Source: Cinclus cinclus
Lineage: Eukaryota > Chordata > Aves > Passeriformes > Cinclidae
Direction: 5' to 3'
Length of the DNA: 64,000 nucleotides
Assembly (NCBI RefSeq): GCF_963662255.1
Contig: NC_085067.1
Coordinates: forward strand, 1,573,928 to 1,637,927
Shown here: piece after piece, positions 22,401 through 33,606 of the stretch
How positions within the stretch are numbered: position 1 is the stretch's first letter
Layout: each line of letters begins with the position of its first letter
The notes under the pieces: generated by a model
Databases searched by the model: none
What the model was told of the DNA's origin: nothing
What the model saw: the letters and a program-made list of their open reading frames with translations, nothing else
Made by a program: the position numbers and the translations under genes

Positions 22401-22811
22401 GCTGGCGAGCTCCGGGGGTGGGGAGGGAGAGGGAGAGGCTCTGGGTTTCACAGCCCACCCTCCTCGCCCTGCTGGCCCCGGGGCTGGCTCAGGCTGCAGG
22501 GCCAGGGGTGTCCCCGATGGTATCGGGTGGGCAAGGACAGGGCTGGACATTGCCAGTGGCTTCAGCAGCACCCCAGCCCAAAAATCCCAAACCCACAGCA
22601 GAACCACCCTCTAAAAGGCACCAGGAGAGGGATTTCCAGACCCAGAGGAAGAAGCAGCATCTCAGTGGTTTGGATCTTCTGCCTTTTCTTGCTTTTCAGG
22701 TGCTGTCACCCACCTCAGCCCTCCTCTGCTTCTGCTGACCCCAAACCCTCCAGCTCCACCCCAAAAATGAGCCTTGCCCCAGTAACACCAGTCCCACACT
22801 CAACCTGGACA
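22401..22811. other. GC-rich spacer
   Basis: A pyrimidine tract followed by AG at 22698-22699 resembles a splice acceptor, but no donor-bounded exon follows. Confidence 0.45.
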
Positions 22812-22883
22812 ACAAACCCAGCATCCCCAAACCCAGCAACCCCAAACCCAGCATCCCCAAACCCAGCATCCCCAAACCCAGCT
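22812..22883. repeat. 15-bp minisatellite, about 5 units
   Basis: AAACCCAGCATCCCC repeats about five times with one AAC variant. 15 bp equals five codons, giving an Asn-Pro-Ala/Thr-Ser-Pro peptide in frame that is not evidence of a gene. Confidence 0.95.
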
Positions 22884-23059
22884 CAAGGCTTTTGCCATCA
22901 CCCCAAGCTCCAGGCTCTTCAGAAGAAAAGCAAACCCAGCAGTGCCCCACTCCCCTTCCCTTTCATCCTCCTGCCGAGCATGCGCTGGGCTCTCCCTCCT
23001 GCCATGGCACTGGAGCTGAATGCTGATGAGAAATTCTTGGTCCAACCCCAGGCACTCAT

Positions 23060-23235
23060 TTTCAAGTAATTAACTTGGCACCACCACAGCACACGGCAGA
23101 TCCGACTTTCCCGACCAGGAGATAACTGAATTAAAAGGCCAGGTGTGGGATTATTTATGGCCAAACTTGCTTCTTCCCCACCACCAGTTTTAAGTGAGGA
23201 ATGATAATTTTATCTGGACTTTCTGTCTTCCTACC
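23060..23235. promoter_or_regulatory. AT-rich island, candidate regulatory element
   Basis: TAATTA at 23067-23072 and a caudal/HOX-like TTTATGG at 23154-23160. Confidence 0.33.
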
Positions 23236-23624
23236 CAGCCTGGAGGCTGACAGGTTTCTTTGTTGGGAACACAGCACAGGGGCAGCTGCAGTGGGGAGCA
23301 ACCCTGGGATGTTGGAGGATCCCAAGGATACCCCATGCCTGAGTTGTCCCCTCTTCCCACTGGAAGGGCAGTTTGGGGGGCACTTGAGGGGTTTTTACCA
23401 TTCCTACTCCTTGGACATGCTGTACATGGCATCACTTTTTATCAATGCATCTTATTCCTGAAGCCACGTGGAATGAGTGACATTCCTGCCTCTTCCCAAA
23501 GTTGTTGGCAGCTCAGCTGGAGTCAGAGCTCCTCTTTGCTGCTCCAAATCCCCCATTACTGCTCCCCTTCCTCCTCCCACATCAACCTTGACGTGGAGCT
23601 GCAGAGAGCCGGGAGGAGGGGGAA
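23236..23624. other. unique spacer
   Basis: GC-rich flank of the purine-rich array. No gene seen. Confidence 0.5.
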
Positions 23625-23912
23625 AGGAGGATGGTTTGGGGGCAGAAGGATGGTTTGGAGGAGAAGGGGGATTGTTTGGAGAAGGAGGATGGTTTGGAGG
23701 GAAGGATGATGGTTTGGGGGTAAGAAGGATGATTTGCGGGGAGAAGGAGGATGGTTTGGATGGAAGGAGTATGTTTTGGGGGGAAGGAGGGTGGTATGGG
23801 GGGAAGGAGGGTGGTATGGGGGAAGGATGATGTTTTGGGGGGAAGGAGGATGGTTTGGGGGGAAGGAGGGTGGTATGGGGGAAGGAGGATGGTTCGGAGG
23901 AGAAGGAGGATG
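23625..23912 (+). repeat. purine-rich minisatellite, about 14 diverged units
   Basis: Units near 20-21 bp follow GAAGGAGGATGGTTTGGGGG with frequent substitutions (TGATG, GTATG). The plus strand is almost all purine plus T, with repeated GGGG runs. Overlapping frames on both strands are by-products. Confidence 0.93.
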
Positions 23913-24497
23913 GAGAACCAGGACCTGGCTGCTCCCTCCTCAAGCCATGCAGACTGCTGCCCCTTGGACCATGCTGGCAAATTATTCCTGACTGCAACCC
24001 CCAGGAGTTTCTGTATAGAAAGCCAGGCCCAAAAGACAGAACAAAAAGATGTGACAGATGTGGATCTGCTGCCATGACCCAGCACTGTCCCATGCTCCCA
24101 GCACCAGCACTGGGCTGAGTGGGATGGGAGCTGGGGAGGCCATCCCTGCTCCCAGCACAGAGCTGAGCTGTGGAGGGAAGGCTGCTGACATATGAGGATA
24201 ATGAGTGTTGACATATGAAGATACAGCCAAACTGAAAGCTACATCCTATTTAGCTTTTAATTTGGATGCTCATAGAGTGGATTCTGAAGCTCTGTTTCAT
24301 CACAGGCCTTAAAACAGATCTGACTTACAGGAAACAAGCTGATGTGAGGCTGCATTACTGATAAACCTTGAGCACAGCACCCGCTTCCCCCGACAGCCTC
24401 CCTGTGAGATCCCACACTGGGCAGGAGTGCTCTGCCCTGGGAAAGGTGTCCTGCTTCAGAACCACACTCTCTGTCTTCATGGAAACCTTGCCTGAGC
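23913..24497. other. unique spacer
   Basis: Mixed sequence up to the LTR insertion. No gene seen. Confidence 0.5.
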
Positions 24498-25140
24498 TGT
24501 AGGAACGACGCTGGGTAGGACAGTGGGGGTGGAAGGAGACGAGAGATCTCTGAAACCATTCCAGGTCTTGGAACTTGTGGGTTATTGCAAAAGGTGTGGG
24601 TGCAAGGGCCCTGCTTGGAGCTGCCAGGCACAGTTCAGAGCAGGCACCAAAGAGCAAGAGAGCAAGAGTAAGAGACGGCAGGTGTAAGAGCAAGAAGAGT
24701 AAGAGCAATAGTAAGAGAGCGAGGTTCTCATTACAATACAATAAATCTTCTTCTGTGTTGAATATTCTAATTTTCACCAACTGATCTAATACGAGATACA
24801 AATCCTATAGCATTTACACACAGCCTATAAGAATCATTACGTTACCATACTGTGTTACATTTTAAACTGTAAAATCTCCTCTTTGGACCCTTCTGCCAAG
24901 CTGGAAGGGCCTGCTCTGACCCTTGGAGCTGTCTGCAAGCAGAGGGAATTGTTCAGTCAAGAGGGGATGACTTTCAGCTGCCCATACTATTGTTTTCCAG
25001 TTGTTCAGTAACTAAGGCTTAGTATCTCAAGGATACCAAGGAAGGCTTTCATTTCAGTCTCGCTTATAGTTTCCGTATTCTCAAAATCTTTTGCCAGGAA
25101 ATCATATTTATAAGGTTTTCCTGTTTCACCTTCCCCAACA
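24498..25140 (-). mobile_element. solo LTR of an endogenous retrovirus, 643 bp
   Basis: Read on the minus strand it starts TGTTGGGGAAGG and ends TTCCTACA, giving the TG...CA termini of an LTR. The 6-bp flanks are CTGAGC (24492-24497) and CTACGC (25141-25146), matching at four of six positions, which suggests an aged 6-bp target duplication as in ERVK-type elements. No internal gag, pol or env is present, so it is a solo LTR. From memory it resembles LTRs dispersed in songbird genomes. Family name not verified. Orientation is chosen from the TGTTGGGG start and a degraded AATAAC poly(A)-like word near the other end. Confidence 0.7.
24648..24723. repeat. imperfect GAGCAA/GAGTAA microsatellite inside the LTR
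   Basis: Hexamer-like AAGAGC/AAGAGT units with interruptions. Length variation here would be expected between LTR copies. Confidence 0.85.
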
Positions 25141-25146
25141 CTACGC

Positions 25147-25550
25147 CGCACAGCTTGGGGTGAGATCTGGAAAACAGAGGGACACACTACTGCAGCTGCC
25201 AGAGCCCATCCCAGCATGGAAACTCCAGCGTCCAACCTTCCCTGGGCCAGCACCACTTTGGGAACTTTCTGAGCATCCCTGTGAGCAGAGATGGGAGTTG
25301 CTGCCTCTGCCTGGGACAGGAGGAGCCCCGGTGCCCCCTGCTCTCCTCGGAGCATCATCTCCCCCTCCTGACCTTCCCCAGGCCTTTTCTCCCACTTCTC
25401 CCCCAGCCAATCTTCCAGGCACTGAACTAAGTTGGGGAAGGGCAGCTAAAGGTTTGCTCCCTGCAGCTCCTGCAAATCGCATCCCAGATTCCCCCCGGGC
25501 AGAAACATCCGCCACAATAACACAACAACAAGGACAACAATCACACGTTA
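25147..25550. other. GC-rich spacer
   Basis: Unique flank of the LTR. No gene recognised. Confidence 0.5.
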
Positions 25551-25910
25551 CTATTTTCAGCTCTGCTTTTGCTTTCTTCTTTTTAAAAGTAATTCGTGAC
25601 TCGCAGAGCCGAAGAGGCCCCTGTGATCCCCGGGTAATGGCCTGCCCTCTATGTAGAGTGGAATAGAGTTAGAATGAACGCTCCAGAAACCCTGACAGCC
25701 CGTTTAACAAGGTGTCTAACATCCCATTTCCTCTGCACTTCCTCTCTCCTTAATCCTTTTATGCGAAACTCACTCAGGAGTAAGCACGTGTGAAATTGAG
25801 GACTCTCTAATACACATTGCTCGACACAGGCTCACTGAAATGGAGTGTCTCAGCCTTGTTCCGTCAAACAGTGCCAAGAGGAAGCCGACGTTAATCAAAG
25901 AGTCTTTTCC
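25551..25910. promoter_or_regulatory. candidate conserved island with TCF/LEF word
   Basis: TTAATCAA at 25891-25898 overlaps ATCAAAG at 25894-25900, a TCF/LEF-type core. Scattered CpGs (TCGTGACTCG near 25592) occur in an otherwise AT-leaning block. Confidence 0.35.
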
Positions 25911-26309
25911 ATGTGTCCAGGGCCTTGTGCACCCGCAGAGCAAATAAACAGCTCTCCGTCCTCCCAACAGCTCCATCTCCTCGGGGCTCAGAGGAGCAGC
26001 AGGGGTGGGAATGGAGAGGGGAGCACCCAGCTCTGGGGGCAGCAGGTTTGGGTTTGGAAAGAACATTTGTGGGTAGCACAAAGCAGCTCCACCAGGATGC
26101 TGAGCATCCGCAGCTCCAGGAGATCCCTGCAGCTTCCCCAGGGTAGGAGCAGCAACCTGGGCTGGGTGCAGGGACAAAACACAGCTTGAGGGAATGATAG
26201 AGAGGTTAGGATCGAGTTAGAGAAGCTCAGGTCTCCCCAGACTTGAACTAAAGCTGCTGCAAGGATTATTCCTGTGAGTCCTGAGCTCCAAGCAGCCCGG
26301 CTGCAAGGT
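25911..26309. other. unique spacer
   Basis: GC-rich. Overlapping short frames only. Confidence 0.5.
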
Positions 26310-26400
26310 GCTGTGATCATTCTGTGATCCTATGATAAATTCAGCAGTATCAGCAATTATTCCATGATAAATTCATTGTGATTCTATGATAAATGCAGCA
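26310..26400 (+). repeat. degenerate ATTCTATGATAAAT tandem, possible CR1 tail
   Basis: Four imperfect copies of an ATTCTATGATAAATTCAGCA-like unit. The octamer resembles CR1 3' tails, but no CR1 body precedes it. It ends in a short CAG run. Confidence 0.45.
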
Positions 26401-26655
26401 GCAGCAGCACCATTCTGCAGTGGAAAAACACAGTTTTCTTCAGCAACTTGGATTTCTCAGCAGAAAGTCCTTTCTTTACTAGAGCAGGGAAAGAACAGCA
26501 GAAAGGAAACTGAAAGCCCTCCTGCTAAATTCCCAGGAAATACTTCCAGTAGTTTTGTGCATTTTTTTAATCACAAAAGCCAAATCCACCCATCAGTTGA
26601 GCAATTCACTCCTGAACACGGGGTCCAGCTGATAGCAGGGGGATGATATGCTGCA

Positions 26656-26890
26656 ATTGCAGGCAGACAGACCTGATCCAATGGGTCTATTATCCACCCC
26701 CCCGTTAATGTGATCCTGTCCTAATTAGGATCTCACACCGACCAGATACACCAGAAGTCAATGACAACTTCATTTATCCAAGGGCTTCGGACTAGGAAAG
26801 CTGTCTGGTGTTTTTAAGTCACCATCAAGTAGGTATTGATTGGGGGAAGTCAGGAAATGATCCTTCATTTGTGTGCTTTAGCTGGAATTT
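26656..26890. promoter_or_regulatory. AT-rich island with perfect 12-bp palindrome
   Basis: TCCTAATTAGGA at 26719-26730 is a perfect palindrome centred on TAATTA. TTGATTGG lies at 26836-26843. Confidence 0.4.
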
Positions 26891-27019
26891 GGGGTGCCCG
26901 TTGCTGCTCCCGGGGTGGCCCCGAGGTGGGAGGACTGAACTGGCTCAGCAGTTTACAGGGTGAGCAGTAAAAACACCTTGTGTCCCTCTTGCTGCGCCCC
27001 AGAGACTTTCTGAGGGTTA

Positions 27020-27440
27020 AAACTCATGGTAAATCAACAAACACTTGGATCAATAAGGGTTGCAGGGGAGTGATTTGCATCGGTGCTCTCTGCTGGAAGA
27101 GGAGCCCGGGAAGCTCGTGATGGATGCGCAATATTGGGGTGGCGTGGAGAGCCAGAGAATCCCTCTAATTGCACGGTGGAATGCAGATTACAGAGCTGGA
27201 GATGATGAGCAGGGCTAAACCCAGAGCCTCCAAATAAATAAGCACACAATATAAAGCCCCCAGTGAATGAGATTTCTGTATTATCTGCACCCCGTGTAAA
27301 CGATAGCGTCCCTCCGGATTAGCCGCGGAGCGCGGGCTGGGGCGCGCAGCAGATAAGGCACTTTTTAATCTGCACACATAATCAGCTGAAGGGAAAATAT
27401 AAAATGCTAATAGCAAATTGGAATTCAATCTGAAAGGGAT
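27020..27440. promoter_or_regulatory. island combining octamer site and CpG cluster
   Basis: A perfect octamer in reverse (ATTTGCAT, 27073-27080) is followed by about nine CpGs at 27298-27352 (GCCGCGGAGCGCGGG region). AT-rich sequence with TAATC at 27379-27383 then resumes. Confidence 0.42.
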
Positions 27441-28890
27441 GCAACAAAACACCAGAATCGTTTCCCCCCCCACCACCCTTTTCTTGCCTTTGGGGGAAAC
27501 AAAAAAAAAAAGAGCAAACCGACCCCTACTCCCACTGCACAACTCCAGCTGTTCTTCCCCTGATTTTTCCCCTCCAAAGTGCTCCATCACAACACTTTAG
27601 GGGGCGAAATCTTCCCGTTAGGAGCTTGACTCCCAATTTCCCTGCCCCATTCATCCAACTTTATGTTTGAAATGGATCAGTTTCCTCGTGACTGAACCCA
27701 GAGCGGATCTCCCCATCCCTCGCTCGCTGGAACACTATAACAGGTAAGTGCTACCATACATCATCTTAAAAGGTGGCTTATCTGGAGAAGAGGTTCAGGA
27801 AATACTGTGTGAGGGACTGTCTGCATCCGAGGTGCAATCGGATTCCATTTTTCCTTTTGAAATAGAGAACAGCAAATCTGTTGCTAATGCCTGAAAAAAA
27901 GCACGGCACAGCCCACGACTCCCTTGGCCAAGGGGCTGTGCCACGGCAGGGAAGTGCCCAGGTGGAATCTTTCCTGATTGCCACCATTTGCCTGGCTCAG
28001 GAATGCACCCACACCACCACATCCCAAAGCCTTCTGCTGCAGCACTGCCCGAGGCCAGGGCAGCTCTTTTCCCTGTTCAAACCAGCACGATGTAAAATGG
28101 AAAAGCGATTTTTCTTCCTAAGTGTGTGGATCCCCAGGGCTGTGCCTGCACGGCTGCATTGCTGAGGCCACTCACATCCCTGGGATGCGGGGCTGGGAGG
28201 CTCCACATGGATCCGTGCCTGGCAGAGCCCAGTGCTGCTCCAGTTCCTGGCTGTGACCTTTGGGATCGGGTCAGGGTTTGGTGCCCAGGCCCTTCCTCCT
28301 GCACAGGACACCACTTTGCCAGCCAAACCATCCATTGCTGGAGCCTCAGGAAACATTTCTGAGCAGAATGAGAGAGACCCCAGATATTTTACTCCATTTC
28401 TGCTTATCCTCCCTCCACCTAAACAACACCTAAAGCAAGAATCCTTCTGCCAGGTCCCAGCACAGCCACGACCCCAAACAGCCCCAGCACTGCATTTGTG
28501 TGGGCAGTGTTACTGTCTGTCCTGAGCTTCCAGAATCAACATCCTGCCCTGAACCACGAGTAAGACACACCTGTGGGTGTTTTGTTCCCTTTGCTGCGCC
28601 ATGGGGACAGTGCTGTACACTGGAATTCCTCTTTCCACATCCGTGGGTACCACACTGCCCAGCCCAGCTCCTCCAAATCATTTAGGGCTCCTTCTTCCAC
28701 ATCCTCAGAAAGCCAAGGCTCTGTGGCACTACAGAAAATCCAGCATCAGCTCAGAGTTTTGGGGTTAAGCCACGGGCTGTGCAGCCTGTGTAAGCCCCAG
28801 TGACAGTGTATTTATTTCGTCCCCACGCTGCTGCTCAGACAGGGCAGATTTCCCATTACACACACGCACACACACGGCCAAATCCTCTAT
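27441..28890. other. unique spacer with small A and CA runs
   Basis: It contains A11 near 27500 and a short CA run at 28860-28875. A mildly AT-rich patch at 27700-27880 may be another small element. No gene seen. Confidence 0.45.
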
Positions 28891-29190
28891 ACTGGGCAGG
28901 GAGATTATTGAACAAAAGTAAGTGATAAAAGCACAGGACAAAAAGATGTGTTATAGTGTTTTCCTTTGAGGCAAAGACAAAGAAGACACTTTGCTGTTTG
29001 TTGTGCCAGAGAATCATCTCTGATTGTTTGTGTCACGGTGGCAGATAAGTGCAAAGGAGATAGATGTTCTGTCTCCCAGGCACAGTTCTCATCTGTATAG
29101 TATAAATTTATGCCTGCTGGTTGCAAAGCTCATGATTCAGAGCCTGTGTGACTGTGATCTGAGCAGAGGAAGGCACTGCCTTCACGCCTG
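28891..29190. promoter_or_regulatory. AT-rich island with SOX-like words
   Basis: ATTG and AACAAAAG are juxtaposed at 28907-28918, and CTTTGCTGTTTGTTGTG lies near 28989. SOX-type ACAAAG/ATTGT words are common here. Confidence 0.35.
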
Positions 29191-30034
29191 ACGTCGATCT
29201 GCCTCACTGGTGCTGTCACTCAGCCCCTGGCAATGTCCCCTCGTGTTAGTGTCACCTGCTGCCTGCGTGGGCTCCCAGCCTGCACCCAGGGCTGGCCCAC
29301 CCTGCTCCAGCCAAGCTCAGCCCACACCAGGCTCTGCTCATGGGGGAGACACTTTTCCTTTCTGTCCTGCAGCTTGAGATTCCTTAATCTTCCCATTCCC
29401 AAACCTAAAGCATTCCCCTGCACAAACCAAGCCCGAGGGCTGGAAAGGAGGGAAATGGCTTGGAAGGTGGCTCTGAAATCCCACTCCCTCCTTCCCACAG
29501 CTCTTTTGGTTCCAGAGGAGAGATCTGAGATCAGCAACACTGCCCAGGCTGGATTTCAGAAGTCACATCTAATAGCTGCCTGTTGGGGTTACACGTTCAC
29601 TGGTAAATACAAAATCAGAATAATGACCTTCAAACTGAGCTGAAAGAGCGTTTTGGCCTCAGCGTTCACTCACTCATCCAACCCCAACCAACAGCACCTT
29701 CCAGGGTGTGCTGGAGGCTGCCAAAACCAGCCCTGCAGGGGTTAATGAGGCACCAGAGTTCCCTGATGTGGAGCACAGAGCTGGAGCTGACACATATTAG
29801 TGCACACACAATTAGCAACGACCAGATTTGAGCCCAGCTCTCTCCTACCCTTTTCAACTCTGTCTCTGGCCTTTGCTTCATGGTGCAAAGCGAACCAGAT
29901 CTTTGCTGCTCCTCAGCGTCCTTCTCTTCCCTCTCACCAGCAGGGTGATGGATCCTGTTCCTGCCTCCTGCTGCTCCTCTGGGACACAGCTCACACCACC
30001 CCTTCCCTCTCCTGGTCAGTCCCAGAATGTCACT
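29191..30034. other. unique spacer, no gene seen
   Basis: GC-rich. Frames at 29220-29643 on both strands look incidental. Confidence 0.5.
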
Positions 30035-30130
30035 TCACAGTCACGGAGTCATTTAGGCTGGAAAAGAGCTCTAAGATCATGGAGTCCAACCCAAGACCAA
30101 CCACCACGTCACCCAGAGCAGAGCTCTGAG
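30035..30130 (-). mobile_element. CR1: CR1 LINE 3'-end fragment, diverged subfamily
   Basis: GGAGTCATTTAGGCTGGAAA and AAGATCATGGAGTCCAACC follow the reverse complement of a CR1 3' end (subfamily with ATCATTTAGGTTGGAAAAGA, recalled). Short and diverged. Confidence 0.65.
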
Positions 30131-31850
30131 GGTCATTGTCCCCTCTGGTCCCACCAGAGCTGTGGGGTGCTGCTCAAGGACAGGGGACAGCCAGCCACAA
30201 ATGGTGTGGTTGGAGCAGAGGCAGAGACAGGCAGGAAATACTGACTGAAGATGTTTTTGGAAAAAAAAAAAATTCTTTCACAGCAACAGCATCAGTGAGA
30301 CCTGCATGCAGTTCTCCCACTAAGTGAGGCTTCTGAGAGTCCTCCCCACCCAGAGGCTGTGTGTGCTCTCAGGTGTGAAGAAGTTAAAAGAATCTCTGGG
30401 CCCTGCTCCTGCCTTGTCCTCCGGAGCTGAGAGTTTGTTTATTTGGGTCTGTAAACAACCCCAATTTCCCCCAACTCCTTATTCCTTAATTTCATGCCCC
30501 TCTGACACAAGGCTGGTATCTCAGCCCATCTCCTCACGCCCCTTCCTGCAGCAATCACTCACACATCCAGCTCCCTCCCCTCTTCTGCAGCTTGGAGTGA
30601 CCAGCTCTGAGGGGATCCCGGAGGAAATGAGCTTTGCTCCCATTACTGGATAATCTGGAAGGCTGAGGGAAATGAGGGCTAAGCCCAGAGGCTTAATTTC
30701 CCCTTGTGATGATCAAGGGACTTTATTTTTATTTTTTTTCCTTTAGGTACCTCTGAAGTTGGAGGGAAAATGGCCAGAGCCAAAGACAAATGAGAAAGTT
30801 CACTGGAGGCTCCGGATTTCCCCACAAATCACCTTGGCCAGGAAAGGTTTTATTGCAGGAGTTTCTGGGTTAATCCAACACAGGAGCAGAAGTGCTACCA
30901 GCCCCAGAGGCACATTCCCTGCTGCAGTCAATGATTACCTGCCACCCTGTATTCCTGAAATCAGACCCCAACCACCCCACATTCCCAGGGCACCCACGTT
31001 TCCCAGGAGTTTTACGAGAAGCAAACTTGAAAAGTGAACTCGTGCTCCTCGTTTTGGGTCAGTAAATGTTAGCAAAGCCTTCAGCAGGGCACGAGCATTC
31101 CCAGAAGAACAGAGATACAGCACTTTGCTACAGGGCTCCCGTTGCCATCTCTGGAATGCCAACACAGAGGAGAAATCCTCCTAATTCTCATTTTCCTCAA
31201 GCAATTTGCTGCTGAACTCACAGAAAAACAGGGAGCCAGGGCAGAGCTCAACTCGTGCTCTATTTCAGCCTCTCTTGGGGTAACTTTTTCTCTGACTTTT
31301 CATTCCTGTGTTTGCTCCTGTTGCTGTATGGCTGCCTTTGGGATGTGATGGATCCTGGCATTCCAGTGATGCTGGCAGGGAGATTTGGGAGGAGCCCAGG
31401 AAAACCTTCAAGCCACAATAAAATAAAATGGGGAAACCTGCACTTGCCAAGCCCCACACAGAGAAGTAAAATATAAAAAACAATGTTATTTACCAGGACC
31501 CTCAATTACAATTTTTAATTTCACTGGCTGTGCACTGAAATCCCAGCTCAGACAACTGAGGATTGGGAGCCCTTGGAAACCCAAGTCAGACCTGAGCATG
31601 CTGGTGGTGCTGGTAAATCTGTGCTGGGCAAACCTAACTCTGGTGGGTGGGCACCTGGGAGAGCAGAGGCCAAGGAAATGACCAGCAAATGCCTCCCCTT
31701 GGATGCCAGACACGACTTCTTGGGGAACTTTGCACCTCTTACCCTGGCAACCCTCCCTTGGAGAGGAGGGGTTGGCTCCTGTGTCGTGCACATTGTCTTA
31801 GAAGATTGACTTCCCACCTGTAAAAGTGATCTACATTCTCCCTCCTCTCC
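30131..31850. other. unique spacer, no gene seen
   Basis: Mixed composition with A13 near 30259. TTTCCTTTAG|G at 30736-30747 looks like a splice acceptor in isolation. Nothing supports an exon. Confidence 0.5.
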
Positions 31851-32400
31851 TGGATGCCTTAGTCAAAAGAGAAAATGGATCTTTTAAAGATACATGTATC
31901 CATCACTATTATTTACATCCTAATATGCGTACGCAGCTCTGCTCCAACAAGGGAAATGTAAATCAGATGGACATCGTTCCCTGAATGCCCTAAAGAGCTC
32001 CATTCCCCTCAAATTAGAATAGAAAATGCTCTTTTAAAATGCACCTTTAATATGTAAAAGCTGCTGTATCCTGACTCTAAATAAACCAAACTTGAGCTAC
32101 ATGCCAAATATCTTAGATAAAGGACAGGTGAGATGGTAGTATCTGGCCAAGGAATCGGTCCTAAACAGCTATTTATATTAATGCAAAGAAGGTACAATGT
32201 TCTTCCTCTTGATATATGCTGCAGTGGGATATAGTTTTGTCCCACTAGTGAGAATAAAAACGTACAGTTCATGATAGGCAAAGTCACATGTGTGAGATAA
32301 AAAGCTCCAACTATAATATATGTCTTCACCATGTATTCTCTTCAGGATTTTCTTTAGATCTTGGGATGACAAGAAGAAAACACTTACTCAAGGTTAGACA
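31851..32400. promoter_or_regulatory. 550-bp AT-rich island with two perfect palindromes
   Basis: GATACATGTATC (31889-31900) and TGCGTACGCA (31926-31935) are perfect palindromes 25 bp apart. The rest is repeat-free AT-rich sequence through 32400. One of the most element-like blocks here. Confidence 0.43.
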
Positions 32401-33060
32401 CTGCTCTCTGGGCTTTTTAATAACCATTCCCTCTATCCTGGGGGATTGCATCTGTGGAATAAGGCAAACTCCACTGCAGCGCCCGGGCTTGCAGAATCCT
32501 TGCGTGCTCCTTTGTTTCTGCTTGGCTGTGCGTGCCAATGAACTGCACCGGGGCTGGGCTCATGAAATTCCCATCCCTGGGAGCTTTCCAGAGAGCAGGA
32601 GCCGAGCTCTGGCCAGGCAGGGGCTGCCTGCCCCGGGGTTTCACTGACAGCACCGCCAAACTTCGAACACGACCGTAAAAAACAGCGGCTGCGCTGCTCG
32701 CACCGATTAGAAGGAAACCACTGCCCACAACGAGACAAAAATATTTGGTTTTATGGCAAATCCCTGGTGCACGGCAATCGGGGAGACGGGCTGGGATGTG
32801 GGGTCTCAGCGAGCCTGTCCCTGCAGGCTGGTGATGGATGTGCCGTGCCCCAGCTCCGGCCCGGCTGCTGATGCCATCTGCCCGTGCCCTGCGCGCTCCT
32901 CCTGCCGATAGCAGCTCCCGGTGGGACCGGCGGGAGGAGCGCACCCCCGCCTCCTCCTCCTCCTCCTCCTCCTCCTGCCTCTCCCGTCCCTGCTGGGAAT
33001 GCCGTTGGGAGCTGGCAGGGGCACCGTGGATGGGGCTTGGGGCAGCCGAGCCCGGTGTTG
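32401..33060. other. GC- and CpG-richer segment before the 9-bp array
   Basis: Moderate CpG density at about 32830-33060 could mark a weak CpG island. The minus frame of 32417-33646 runs through it only because it is joined to the stop-free array. The non-array part has no recognisable domain. Confidence 0.45.
32950..32976. repeat. (CCT)9 microsatellite
   Basis: Nine perfect CCT copies. Read on the minus strand it gives Glu or Gly runs. Confidence 0.97.
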
Positions 33061-33606
33061 CATCCCTCCGATCTATTCCATCCATCCCATCCCTCCGATC
33101 TATCCCATCCATCCCATCCACCCCATCTATCCCATCTACCCCATCTATCCCATCTACCCCATCCCTCCCATCTACCCCATCCCCCCAATCTATCCCATCT
33201 ATCCCATCCCCCCAATCTATCCCATCTATCCCATCTACCCCATCCCCCCAATCTATCCCATCTATCCCATCCCCCCAATCTATCCCATCTATCCCATCTA
33301 CCCCATCCCCCCAATCTATCCCATCTATCCCATCCCCCCAATCTATCCCATCTATCCCATCCCTCCGATCTATTCCATCTATCCCATCCCTCCGATCTAT
33401 TCCATCCATCCCATCCACCCCATCTATCCCATCTATCCCATCTACCCCATCCCTCCCATCTACCCCATCCCCCCAATCTATCCCATCTATCCCATCCACC
33501 CCATCCCTCTGATCTATCCCATCTGCCCCATCCCTCCCATCTATCCCATCCCTCCAACCTATTCCATCTATCCCATCTATCCATCTATCCCATTGCTCCC
33601 ATCTAT
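33061..33606. repeat. 9-bp minisatellite, about 60 units, codon-locked
   Basis: The unit CCCATCTAT varies to CCCATCTAC, CCCATCCCC and CCAATCTAT. At 9 bp the reading frame never shifts and no stop arises, so frames of 281 codons (32921-33766 plus) and 409 codons (32417-33646 minus) cross it with Pro-Ile-Tyr or Asp-Gly-Ile periodicity. A 63-bp higher-order unit (27+36) is visible at about 33175-33340, and 33161-33209 is identical to 33449-33497, 288 bp away. Confidence 0.97.

Noticed and set aside
22392..23069. 225-codon plus frame
   Set aside because: Low-complexity Ser/Pro content caused partly by the 15-bp array. No domain.
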